A program made the translations under genes and the position numbers. From the NCBI GenBank assembly GCA_937901445.1, contig CALDHY010000030.1, positions 5,186-69,185 of the forward strand: a DNA stretch of 64,000 nt, in the 5' to 3' direction. This DNA is from an uncultured Selenomonadales bacterium. Lineage in GTDB: Bacteria; Bacillota; Negativicutes; Selenomonadales; Selenomonadaceae. The notes under the pieces were generated by a model. It saw nothing but the letters and a program-made list of their open reading frames with translations. It ran no database searches and had not been told where the DNA came from. How positions within the stretch are numbered: the stretch's first letter is position 1; the number at the start of each line of letters is the position of its first letter. Positions 41,476 to 49,935 of this stretch are shown here, one piece after another.

Positions 41476-41739
41476 TTACTCTTCAGTTTCAGTTTCTTCT
41501 TTGGGCGCGTTATCTTTGCCGCTGTTGCTGAAAGCCTTTGTGGGCGTAATGGTAGAAATTGCGTGTTTGTAAATCATTTGCTGCTTGCCCATTGTTTCAA
41601 GAATGACAGTGAAATTATCGAAGCCGCGCACCAAGCCTTTTAGCTGAAAGCCGTTGACGAGATGAATTACGACAACAATATTTTCTTTACGCGCTTGATT
41701 TAGGAAGTTGTCCTGAATGTTGATAGGTTTTGTAGCCAT
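41476..41739 (-). CDS. hfq: RNA chaperone Hfq
   Basis: The 87-residue Sm-like hexamer subunit has [20 protein letters not shown], the Sm1 region [19 protein letters not shown] and the Sm2 motif [11 protein letters not shown]. An acidic C-terminal tail (KEETETEE) follows. It pairs small RNAs with mRNAs. The miaA-hfq order is widely conserved. Confidence 0.96.
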   Translation of the reverse strand: MATKPINIQDNFLNQARKENIVVVIHLVNGFQLKGLVRGFDNFTVILETMGKQQMIYKHAISTITPTKAFSNSGKDNAPKEETETEE

Positions 41740-41762
41740 AAAAAAACTCCTTCTTTAAAATT

Positions 41763-42557
41763 TTATTCGACGTTGAAAAATTTTATATAGTTCATTCGCC
41801 GATACCACGTTAATTGACGCTTGGCAAAATTTCTTGTAGCTTGACTGACTTTAGAAATAGTTTCGTCGAAAGTTGCCGCGCCCTTCAAAAATTCAACCGT
41901 TTCCTTATAACCTATGCCGAGCATTGCTTGAGCATTCGGCTTGACGCCCGCGCTTAAAAGTTTCTGAACTTCCTCAACAAGCCCGGCGTCAAACATTTTT
42001 TTTGTACGTTCATTGATTCTTTCGTAAAGTTTTTGGCGGCTTGCAGTTAAACCGATAACCAGCGCGTTATATTTGAGTTTGCCTGTTTCTAAAAAAAATT
42101 TTTCTTGACTTTTGACGTCATCATAAAATTTATAACCTTCAATTAAAGCTTGAATGTAAAGCCCCGTGCCGCCGACGACTATTGGAATTTTGCCGCGCGA
42201 ATTCATTTCAGTTATAATTTCAGACGCCAATTTTACAAATTCTGCAACGCTGAATTTTTCGTCCGGTTCAAGAATATCAATCAGATAATGGCGAATTTTT
42301 TTTAGTTCCTGCGCAGTTGGTTTAGCCGTGCCTATATTGAAATTTTTGTAAACCGACATTGAATCAGCCGAAATAATTTCCGTGTTAAAAGTTTCAGCCA
42401 ATTTCATTGCAAGGGAACTTTTGCCGGTTGCAGTTGCGCCCAAAATTACCAAAACTTTTTCTTGCGGTGAACTTTGCAAACTTAATGATTGTACCGAATT
42501 TAAAATTTTTGTCAAGTCAAAAGGCTCGGCGTCAAATTCTTTTATAACGTTATTCAT
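41763..42557 (-). CDS. miaA: tRNA dimethylallyltransferase MiaA, shortened form
   Basis: This enzyme adds dimethylallyl to A37 of UNN-reading tRNAs. The P-loop GATATGKSSLA, ISADSMSVYKNFNIGTAKPT, VGGTGLYIQALIEGY and the C-terminal ATRNFAKRQLTWYRRM are clear. The protein is 264 residues with a ~34-residue N-terminal extension, against about 310 normally. The central segment carrying the DPxxA...PND..R..RALEV motif, between the GGTGLY and IGL...R..LY blocks, is missing. The frame is open, so it is not a simple pseudogene. The ATG overlaps the upstream gene's 3' end. Confidence 0.85.
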   Translation of the reverse strand: MNNVIKEFDAEPFDLTKILNSVQSLSLQSSPQEKVLVILGATATGKSSLAMKLAETFNTEIISADSMSVYKNFNIGTAKPTAQELKKIRHYLIDILEPDEKFSVAEFVKLASEIITEMNSRGKIPIVVGGTGLYIQALIEGYKFYDDVKSQEKFFLETGKLKYNALVIGLTASRQKLYERINERTKKMFDAGLVEEVQKLLSAGVKPNAQAMLGIGYKETVEFLKGAATFDETISKVSQATRNFAKRQLTWYRRMNYIKFFNVE

Positions 42558-43212
42558 CCAAATTCAAAGACTCGCCGGGATTGACAATAAGAACTGTAGC
42601 AGTTTTAACCAACGCTTTAAATTTTTCCGGGTCTTGTTTGATAATATCCCACGTGTTGTAGTGAACGGGGATAACATTTGACGCATCTAAAAGTTCAACA
42701 GCCTTTGCGGCGTCTTCCGGTCCCATAGTGTAATGATCGCCTATTGGCAAAATTGCATAATCGATTTTATCGCGTTGCCCAATTAATTTCATATCGCCGA
42801 AAAGTGCCGTATCGCCTGCGAAATAAATAATTTTGCCGCCAATTCCGACAACGTAGCCGCAAGGAACGCCGCCCGCAACTCCTGCGCTGTGCAGAGCCGG
42901 AACCATTCGCACAAAGCCGAACGGCAAATTCAAAGTGCCGCCCAAATTCATATTAATGCATTTGATATTTTCGCCGCCAAAATCTGTAATTTCAGGAATA
43001 CCAATAGCGGTTGCGTGATTTTTTTTAAGAATTTCGTAGGCGTCGCCCACGTGGTCTGCGTGCGCGTGCGTTACCAAAATATAATCCGTTTCAATTTCCT
43101 CCGGCTTAGTTTTTGCCAGCGGGTTGCCGGTCAAAAACGGGTCGAATAAAAGTTTGTACGTTCCATCGTCGAGTTGAAAACAAGCGTGACCGTAATAGTT
43201 GAAAGTCAGCAT
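42550..43212 (-). CDS. UPF0173 metallo-beta-lactamase-fold hydrolase
   Basis: The 220-residue protein starts MLTFNYYGHACFQLDDG and carries the metal motif VTHAHADHVGD plus downstream His and Asp in YFAGDTALFGDMKLIG and VIPVHYNTWDII. It belongs to the YtkL/UPF0173 group of predicted metal-dependent hydrolases; the substrate is unknown. It is first in the miaA-hfq-dut-rarA run. Confidence 0.92.
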   Translation of the reverse strand: MLTFNYYGHACFQLDDGTYKLLFDPFLTGNPLAKTKPEEIETDYILVTHAHADHVGDAYEILKKNHATAIGIPEITDFGGENIKCINMNLGGTLNLPFGFVRMVPALHSAGVAGGVPCGYVVGIGGKIIYFAGDTALFGDMKLIGQRDKIDYAILPIGDHYTMGPEDAAKAVELLDASNVIPVHYNTWDIIKQDPEKFKALVKTATVLIVNPGESLNLDE

Positions 43213-43314
43213 TTCCTATCTCCTTCCAAAATTTCTGAATTAATTCTACGCGGTTAATTCGCTACAAAGTTAAAAATTCCCTTGTAGTTTTCTTGTAGTT
43301 TTCAGAAAAATTTT

Positions 43315-44136
43315 TTAGCGTTTGCTTGACTGATTATGTTCAACAAAATCCATAATAAAATCCAAAAAATGTTCCGGCTTAACTTCACTAATTTTTAAAC
43401 GTTTCAAAGATGCTTTGTGCTCCTCTTCAGTTTGCAAGCTTTTCAAGTTAGTAAATATCCAATAGTTCCAAAAATTAATTTTTTTGATGAATTGTTCTTT
43501 ATCAGTAGTGCGAAGAATTTTACCTTGAGCTTGAAGTTTTTGTGCCATTTTTAAATCTTTGAGAGCGTCTCCTGCATGACCCATAAAATAATTTGCCATA
43601 CCACGCTGCCAATAAATTTCAGCATAAGATTTTGGATGCTTTTCAATCCAGCGATTAGTTATTTCCTTTACTTGAGACCAAGATTCAAATGTGTCAATTT
43701 TAGAATAACAGCCGGATATAGCCAAATAACCGTAAACTTCATCCGGAGCAAGTTCAAGAACTTTTTTGTAACATTTTAAAGCGTCGTCATATTTTTTGTG
43801 GTCTTCGTAAAACAAACCAAGCATAAGGTGCGCCCCCGATATTAAAGGCATACATTCAATAGATTTTTTATAATTTTCTAAGGCGGCGTCATAATTATTC
43901 AACGCATCATAACACTGGGCAATATTAAAGTACAAAACGCCTTTATGAGTATTCATCAAATTTAATTTCAACGCTTTTTCAAATGTGGCAATAGCCTCGT
44001 TGTGCTGTTGACTATTCATTTGGCGAGTGCCTAAATCGTTTAGTTGTTTAAAATTATCATAATCCGACGCTTGCGCCATCGAAAAATTAAACATAACTGC
44101 TATTAAACCGAATAAAAAAAATTTGCGTACAAACAT
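43315..44136 (-). CDS. Exported TPR-repeat protein
   Basis: The 273-residue protein has a signal peptide (MFVRKFFLFGLIAVMFNFSM, then AQA) and four or more tetratricopeptide repeats, for example HNEAIATFEKALKLNLMNTH and YDDALKCYKKVLELAPDEVY. The TPRs suggest a protein-protein scaffold in the periplasm. GAGG ahead of the ATG lies in the last codons of the preceding gene. It is last in the six-gene envelope operon (48157 to 43315). Function not recognised. Confidence 0.75.
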   Translation of the reverse strand: MFVRKFFLFGLIAVMFNFSMAQASDYDNFKQLNDLGTRQMNSQQHNEAIATFEKALKLNLMNTHKGVLYFNIAQCYDALNNYDAALENYKKSIECMPLISGAHLMLGLFYEDHKKYDDALKCYKKVLELAPDEVYGYLAISGCYSKIDTFESWSQVKEITNRWIEKHPKSYAEIYWQRGMANYFMGHAGDALKDLKMAQKLQAQGKILRTTDKEQFIKKINFWNYWIFTNLKSLQTEEEHKASLKRLKISEVKPEHFLDFIMDFVEHNQSSKR

Positions 44137-44141
44137 AGGAA

Positions 44142-45136
44142 TTACCTCAACTTTGCTAAATTTTTGGCGGCTTTTTCGGTGCGTTTTTTACCTTCTTTGG
44201 CAGGTTTATATTTTTTATCAATTTCCAACGCTCTATTATAATCAGCAAGAGCACGAGCGGGTTGTTCAAGTGCTTCATAAACTTGAGCGCGTTTGCAATA
44301 CACTACCGCAGGATTTCTACGCACTATTACAGGATTTTTGCGCCCTACAACTTTGTTAAAATCTTCCAGTGCTTTTTCATATTCTTTCAAGCCCAAATAA
44401 GCATCTGCTCTGCCTTCGTAAATGGTTAAAAGATAACTATTTGGATCGTAATAGGAAAATTTTATTTCACGCATATATTTTGGGTTAATTTCTTTTTCAA
44501 GGTAAGTTGCATTTCCATAATCTTGAGTTTGAATTAAATCCAGTGCTTTATTAAAATCTTGGAGTGCCGAAACATAATCTTGAGAGTTATTTAAATTTAC
44601 TCCGCGCTTGACGTAAGCATAAAAATCATTTGAATCAAGTTCTATTACTTTGCTCCAGTCTTCAGCTGCAAAAGTGTAAAGCTCTATATCTTCATAAAAG
44701 CGGGCGCGGGTATAGTATAGATTTTTATTGTCAGGCGCAAGGTTAATCGCTTGTTGGTATAAAGTAGCGGCTTCATTTTTAGCTTGTTTGACACTGTGGG
44801 CTACTTTTTCTTTGTTGAATTGTTCGTTACCGATTAAAAACCAGCCGAAGGGAGTTATTTTTAGATAAATTGATAATTCGTAACCTTGAACACGAGCAAC
44901 TTCGCCTAATCCGCAATAAGCTTCGGCGCAATTAGAATTTAATTCAATAGCTTTTTGATAATCCTGTTTTGCAAGGTTCAAATAATCTGAATAAGGTGAA
45001 TCTAAATATCTCCACGTTTAACATACAATAATGGATTATCAGGTGTGCTTGAAATTTCGGCGGTTGCTTTTTCGAGTTCACTTGAGGCATTCGCCGTTGA
45101 AAAAATTAAACCAACAATTAAAAAAGTTACAAACAT
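44142..45136 (-). pseudogene. Exported TPR-repeat protein, frameshifted
   Basis: The gene starts at ATG 45136 after AGGAGA and encodes a signal peptide (MFVTFLIVGLIFSTANA). It reads to TPDNPLLYVKRGDI and meets TAG at 45002-45004 after 44 codons. The coding potential continues in another frame (YSDYLNLAKQDYQKAIELNS onward to 44142) with several more TPRs, closing at a normal stop. Together the parts make a protein of about 320 residues. A one-base slip near 45000-45010 would join them. The downstream part alone could only start at TTG 44981 without a signal peptide. Sequencing error is possible. Confidence 0.75.
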
Positions 45137-45153
45137 AAAAATTCTCCTCTCAA

Positions 45154-45966
45154 TTATTGAATATGTTTTTGAGCAACGTCAATAATATTTTGCGCAAAAT
45201 TTTTTATTTCTGTGTTGACATTTGACGACAAAATTTTTTTAGCTGCCGTCAACGCTTCTTTATAATTTCCAAGTTTAAAGTGGCTGTCAGCCAAAATAAA
45301 TTGTACTACGCCAACGTCAGAATAAAATTCAAGTGCCTTATTACAAAGTTCAATGGCACGAACATAATTTTTTTTTAGATATTCATCAAATGCTTCATTC
45401 ATATACTTAATCAAACGTTGAGCCGAAGAATAAAATTTTCTGCGCCGCGCCATTGCCTCAAGCGTTTTCGTATCTGAATTTTGGCGATTAGCATAAGCGC
45501 GTTTGAATTCGTCATTGGAGCGTGTTTGTTCGTCATATTGCGATTGTAAAATTTTTTGAATTTGAAGTTGCCGGTTTAATTCTTGCCGGTCGCGCAGGAG
45601 TTCTTCAAGATTTAATCTGTCAATTTCAACGTGCGACTTAAGTTGTACAATAAATTGAATATCGCCGTTTGGAAGAATTTTTTTTGTAATTGATTCCGCG
45701 TCGACATACAAAACTTGCGCGGCGATAAATTCTATTTCGTCCTGATGAAGTTGAGAATTTTTTATGATCGATGAACTTTTGATAAAAAATCCTGCCTGTT
45801 CAACGGCTGAACGTTTGGCGGCGTTGCGAGCGCGGTCTTCAGCAACTATAAAAGATTCAGTCGAGGCAACATATTCGCCGGTTGATTCAATGTGTTGAAT
45901 TTCAGCCTGCACGACGGAAATTAATATCAAACTAAAAAAAATAATCATAAAAAATTTCTTTAACAT
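45154..45966 (-). CDS. Exported LPP20/FlgT_N-like protein with TPR tail
   Basis: The 270-residue protein has a signal peptide (MLKKFFMIIFFSLILISVVQ, then A). An N-terminal domain of the LPP20/FlgT_N type follows: ESTGEYVASTESFIVAEDRA, ARNAAKRSAVEQAGFFIKSS and ITKKILPNGDIQFIVQLKSH. Then come a coiled-coil linker and a TPR pair near the C-terminus (YVRAIELCNKALEFYSDVGV). AAAGGA precedes the ATG. It is a paralogue of the frameshifted upstream gene. The family is linked to surface lipoproteins and flagellar outer-membrane rings in other bacteria; the role here is unknown. Confidence 0.75.
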   Translation of the reverse strand: MLKKFFMIIFFSLILISVVQAEIQHIESTGEYVASTESFIVAEDRARNAAKRSAVEQAGFFIKSSSIIKNSQLHQDEIEFIAAQVLYVDAESITKKILPNGDIQFIVQLKSHVEIDRLNLEELLRDRQELNRQLQIQKILQSQYDEQTRSNDEFKRAYANRQNSDTKTLEAMARRRKFYSSAQRLIKYMNEAFDEYLKKNYVRAIELCNKALEFYSDVGVVQFILADSHFKLGNYKEALTAAKKILSSNVNTEIKNFAQNIIDVAQKHIQ

Positions 45967-45967
45967 T

Positions 45968-46806
45968 TTAGTTATTCCTTTCGGCATTAATATTCTTGCG
46001 TTCCTTTAGATACCATAAATTTTCCGGCTCCAGCTTTATCGCCGCGTTAATATACTTCAGTGCGTTTTCCCAGTCAGATAAGTTGCAATAATCCAACGCG
46101 CAGACAAAATTTGCATAGGCGTCATTTTTATTATATTCTAAAAATTTTAAATCGCACTGTAACGCCTGCTCATAATTTTCTTGCTGAATATAAATTTCTG
46201 CTTGCACGGAATACGCCACGCCCTTTTAAAGGCGGGATTCAGAAAAATTATCCTGTCAGTCAACGCCAAAATTTCTTCAAAAGTTTTATTTTCAGCAGTC
46301 GCTTGAGTGTACAATTCGTTCAACTTAATGATACTTGCCGAATGTAACCTTTGATTTTCTTCAGTAGATTTTTTATGTTTATTTTGAATTTTTTTATTTT
46401 GTCGGTTTGTTTCTTCAAGTTTAATTTTGTAGCGATTCAGAGCCTCTTCGATTTTATCAGTATTAACAATCGCTGTAACAAAGGAACTATATTTAATAGT
46501 ATCGTTCGGCAAAATATGAACTCTATAGTTGACATTTTTAATTTGAGTAATTGTACCTGAAATTATAATAAATTCGTCGGCAGTCAAATTTATGTTTTCA
46601 GATTTGCTGTAACTTTCGACGTATACACCGGCTTTTTCAAGCGCAAATTTTAGGGCGTGTTGCTTAGATTTTTCTTTTGCTATAGCGGGTGTATCGATTG
46701 AATCATTTTCAACAATATAAAATCCTTCAGCCTCGATAATTTTCTCTTCAGCCGCGCAAATTGAAAACTGCAATAAAAAAATTGCCGCTGCGATTAAAAA
46801 TTTCAT
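45968..46806 (-). pseudogene. Exported LPP20/FlgT_N-TPR protein broken by a 5-bp duplication
   Basis: From ATG 46806 the frame encodes a signal peptide (MKFLIAAAIFLLQFSICAA) and an LPP20/FlgT_N-like domain (EAEGFYIVENDSIDTPAIAK, LKFALEKAGVYVES). It runs to NPAFKRA and then shifts at a tandem ACGCC ACGCC (46213-46222, plus strand). Removing one copy joins it to YSVQAEIYIQQENYEQAL and the TPR part that ends at 45968, giving about 278 residues. As written, the first frame runs on to 46147 with an unrelated tail. The 3' part abuts the next gene by one base. Confidence 0.85.
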
Positions 46807-46818
46807 AAAATCCACCGC

Positions 46819-47421
46819 CTAAAAATCTGAACGAACACCAACAAAAGCTCCGCTGGTTGTAAAGTTGCTGAAATTATTTTTATCGTGAACTTTTGCGCTG
46901 AAATGGCGATAACCGGCGGTAATTGTAAAATGTTTGCTCGGCGAATATTTAAAGCCGGTTTCTGCGTCATAAATCCTGCCGAATCCGCCGACCGGCATTC
47001 CCGAAAATTGAGTATAAAATTTTACGCGCGGGCGAATAGTCATATAAAAGTCAATTCCTACAGTTGGAACCGGTACAAAATTATTTTCGTCTGAATCCTT
47101 CCAAGTAATTCCCGTGACGCCGTAACTCCAATTAAGCCCCGTACCCATCAAAGAAAAAATTTCGTTGTTGACGTTCATTTTTATGAAGTTCAAATTTTTT
47201 TGACTGTCAACGCGGTTATAATCCACGAAAAACCTTTTGTAGCGGAAAATAATTTCATTTTCGTTGAGGCGCGCCTCCAAACTTAAAGGCGGCTCTTTTT
47301 TCTTCAACTGCGCGAGTGCATCTTTCAAATAAAAAGGCTCTTCATCGTCTTCAACCTGCGCGAAAACGTTGGAAGGTAAAATTAAAAACGTCAACAAAAA
47401 TATTCGTAAAAAATTTTTCAT
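46819..47421 (-). CDS. Probable outer-membrane beta-barrel protein
   Basis: The 200-residue protein has a signal peptide (MKNFLRIFLLTFLILPSNVF, then AQ). Alternating amphipathic strands follow (IIFRYKRFFVDYNRV, VGIDFYMTIRPRVKFYTQF, FTITAGYRHFSAKVHD), and the C-terminus ends in Phe (SGAFVGVRSDF), as BAM-dependent barrels do. Size suggests an eight-strand barrel. It is encoded 4 bp downstream of the CsgG-like gene in the envelope operon. No closer family recognised. Confidence 0.65.
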   Translation of the reverse strand: MKNFLRIFLLTFLILPSNVFAQVEDDEEPFYLKDALAQLKKKEPPLSLEARLNENEIIFRYKRFFVDYNRVDSQKNLNFIKMNVNNEIFSLMGTGLNWSYGVTGITWKDSDENNFVPVPTVGIDFYMTIRPRVKFYTQFSGMPVGGFGRIYDAETGFKYSPSKHFTITAGYRHFSAKVHDKNNFSNFTTSGAFVGVRSDF

Positions 47422-47425
47422 TGCC

Positions 47426-48157
47426 TTAACCTTTAGATTTTAAAATATTTTTTTCGGCGTAAGTTGTAACGCGCTTTGAAATAATTTTTGCCGCGTCGTC
47501 AAGTGATTTTAAGTAAGCCTCGTCGCTTGCGTCATTGTAGCCCTTGCGTGGCTTTTTATGTTTCAAAGTTTTTCCTGCAATATTTTTTCTGGTAATTGTT
47601 GCGCCGCTTTCAACTTCGACAAGTTGCATATTTACTGACGTGCGATAAAATTTCCTTAACGTACCGGGAACGCCGCTGTAAACTCCGACGCCAAAACTGC
47701 CGCCGCTGCCAATTCCAATTCCAATGCTGTTGCCAATACCAAAAGTATCATCATCTTCTTCAGAAATACCAATTCCCAAAATTTCACAGCGTATCACGTA
47801 CTGCGCGCCCAAATTTTGATACAAACTTTTTTCAAATTCCAAATTCTTTGAACTGAAAATAAAAATATCGCCAACATCCGACGCGCCGCTGTTTTCAAGC
47901 GTTTTTATTTCGGCAATAAAATTTTCAGACGTTGGATTTAACACATTAAAAATTTTCGATTTTTTGAGTTGCAAAATTAATTTGTCGCGCAGAATTGCCG
48001 CCGTTTGAAGTTCAGAAAAATTTGTGGCGTCAGTAACTTCAACCGCAATTTTTACGCGCTCCTCCATTGGTATTTCGGCAGATTTTTTCTTTGCAAACGC
48101 CGCGCCTTGAATCAGCAACACTGCCGCCATTAATATTACAAAAAATTTTTTCGTCAT
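47426..48157 (-). CDS. Exported CsgG-like / nucleotide-independent assembly-factor-like protein
   Basis: The 243-residue protein has a signal peptide (MTKKFFVILMAAVLLIQGAA). An alpha/beta domain follows in which RVKIAVEVTDATNFSELQTA, an ILRDKLILQLKKSKIFNVLN segment and LGAQYVIRCEILGIGISEED resemble the CsgG/penicillin-binding-lipoprotein-activator (LpoB) fold. A Gly-rich stretch (FGIGNSIGIGIGSGGSFGVG) and a C-terminal helix end it. There is no lipobox Cys. ATG 48157 is 9 nt after GGAG. First gene of the envelope operon. The family call is tentative. Confidence 0.55.
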   Translation of the reverse strand: MTKKFFVILMAAVLLIQGAAFAKKKSAEIPMEERVKIAVEVTDATNFSELQTAAILRDKLILQLKKSKIFNVLNPTSENFIAEIKTLENSGASDVGDIFIFSSKNLEFEKSLYQNLGAQYVIRCEILGIGISEEDDDTFGIGNSIGIGIGSGGSFGVGVYSGVPGTLRKFYRTSVNMQLVEVESGATITRKNIAGKTLKHKKPRKGYNDASDEAYLKSLDDAAKIISKRVTTYAEKNILKSKG

Positions 48158-48180
48158 CTTTACCATCTCCTGTTTCTTTA

Positions 48181-48272
48181 AAGACTAAGGAATAAAGCCT
48201 AAAGACTGGGGATTTTTCCTTAATCCCTAACCCTTAGTCCCTAACCCTTAGTCCCTAACCCTTAGCCCCTAA
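48181..48272. repeat. Paired heptamer arrays between trkH-like gene and envelope operon
   Basis: Two bases after the TrkH stop, the minus strand reads TAGGGGC, TAAGGGT, TAGGGAC, TAAGGGT, TAGGGAC, TAAGGGT, TAGGGAT, TAAGGAA (48272 to ~48217). A shorter, oppositely oriented array (48181-48210) follows, so the two can pair. Confidence 0.9.
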
Positions 48273-48273
48273 A

Positions 48274-49800
48274 TTACCATTCTTTTAAATTTCGTCTGTC
48301 AATCAAGCCCGCAAAAAAAATTAATACTACAAAAATTTCAAGCCGCCCTACAATCAAAATTATCATACAAAAAATTTTTCCCGCCGCCGGTAAGTTCAAA
48401 AAATTTTCCGGCTCGCAAATTCCGGGCAAAGTTCCAACATTTGTTAAACACGAAAAAGACATTGCAACCGCTTCAGAAAAACTTAGCCCGGTAAAACTCA
48501 ACGCCGCCGAGCAAATAAATAAAGTTACGCACGCCAAAAAGAAAAAGCCCAAAATTCGTCCGATTATTTCTTGAGGCACTGAAATTTTATTGACTTTTAT
48601 AACTGTCAACATTCGCGGGTGCATTGTTTTTTCAAGTTCAGCCGCCATAAGTTTTGCAAGTACAATCACGCGCATAATTTTCAGCCCGCCGGTTACAGAG
48701 CCCATACAGCCGCCGATTATCGCCAACGAAAAAGTAAAAAATGTATCGAAGTCGTTAAGTTGTTTAAATGAATCTTGGTGAATTCCCGTCGTGCTCAAAA
48801 ATGACGCCACGTGAAAAATTGCATGCCTGAACGCCGCGCCGCCGGAAAAAATCCCCTGCCGGTACGTGCTGAAAGTCAACATTCCAACACCAACAAAAAT
48901 TATCAGCGCAACAACTTTTACTTCGGAATTTGTAAAAAATTTCTTTATGTTGTTGACGATATTTTGAAAAAAAGTTTTGCAGTAATTAATTCCGCGCCTA
49001 AAAATATTTTCCTTTTGCTTGACGATTGGCGGCGGCGTTGTAACAATCAGCCGGTGATAAAATAAAAAATTTCCGCACGCTAAAATCATTGTGAAGGTTG
49101 CCGCGTATTCAATAAAAATATTTCCTTGCGCAGGGAAAAATTCGCCGCCGCCGGTCGATATGCAACGCATCGCCATTATCGCAGAATCCCAAAAACCTAA
49201 GCCCGCCAATTTAAATAATCCTATGCTTAAAATTGTCAAGCCCGCGTAAACTTTTATCATTCGTTGCGCCATTGCCAGCATTTGCCCGAAAAGCGGACTG
49301 AAATTTTGTCCGCCGTGCAAACTTAATGCAATACCAAAATTGCCGCTAACTTCAGGCATTACCGTTACAAGCATTACCAAAAAAATCAGCGAACCGTACC
49401 ACATTAACAAACTTTGCCACAATATTAAACTATAGGGCGCGCTTTCAGGCAAAATTCCAATTCCCGCCGAAGTTAGATTTGCAACAGTTTCAAGCGCGGC
49501 ATCAACCGGTGATAAAACTCCAAAATATATGAAAGGCAACGCGCCAAAAATTGCAACCGGCGGATAAACTAAAAGCATTGCGGTTGCAGCCGAAATTAGC
49601 GGCAGGCGGCGGCGGGGGTTACGCCCTGCATATTTCAAGGCTCTTTCGGCGGCAATTACGCAAATTCCAATGACGCCAAAAACTATTGCCACGTCAAATT
49701 CACGCCGGAAAACTGCCACGTAAATTATAGGGACGGCGAAAATTGCACTGAACGCAATTAAAACATTCCCCAACAAACTAAAAATAATTTTCTTATCCAT
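48274..49800 (-). CDS. TrkH/KtrB-type potassium transporter subunit
   Basis: The 508-residue membrane protein has the four pore-loop pattern of Trk/Ktr channels: ETVANLTSAGIGILPESAPY, AMRCISTGGGEFFPAQGN, ASFLSTTGIHQDSF and FSCLTNVGTLPGICEP. About ten transmembrane segments are visible. The regulatory partner TrkA/KtrA is not adjacent. No Shine-Dalgarno precedes ATG 49800, while a possible -10 (TACAAT) lies only 9 bp upstream, so the mRNA may be leaderless. Confidence 0.88.
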   Translation of the reverse strand: MDKKIIFSLLGNVLIAFSAIFAVPIIYVAVFRREFDVAIVFGVIGICVIAAERALKYAGRNPRRRLPLISAATAMLLVYPPVAIFGALPFIYFGVLSPVDAALETVANLTSAGIGILPESAPYSLILWQSLLMWYGSLIFLVMLVTVMPEVSGNFGIALSLHGGQNFSPLFGQMLAMAQRMIKVYAGLTILSIGLFKLAGLGFWDSAIMAMRCISTGGGEFFPAQGNIFIEYAATFTMILACGNFLFYHRLIVTTPPPIVKQKENIFRRGINYCKTFFQNIVNNIKKFFTNSEVKVVALIIFVGVGMLTFSTYRQGIFSGGAAFRHAIFHVASFLSTTGIHQDSFKQLNDFDTFFTFSLAIIGGCMGSVTGGLKIMRVIVLAKLMAAELEKTMHPRMLTVIKVNKISVPQEIIGRILGFFFLACVTLFICSAALSFTGLSFSEAVAMSFSCLTNVGTLPGICEPENFLNLPAAGKIFCMIILIVGRLEIFVVLIFFAGLIDRRNLKEW

Positions 49801-49864
49801 AGTGCTGTAATTGTACGATATTTTTTTAATTGTGTCTTTAAAAATTTTCCGGCGGCTGAAATAT

Positions 49865-49892
49865 TTGCAATTCTTTAAAACTGTGGTATTAT
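49865..49892 (+). promoter_or_regulatory. Promoter of the NADH dehydrogenase gene
   Basis: TTGCAA (49865-49870), 16 bp, TATTAT (49887-49892). The ATG is 43 bp farther on, after GGGAGG. Confidence 0.65.
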
Positions 49893-49935
49893 GTTTTAGT
49901 TTTTATATAAAGTTTTTTTTGGGAGGTCTTAAAAG

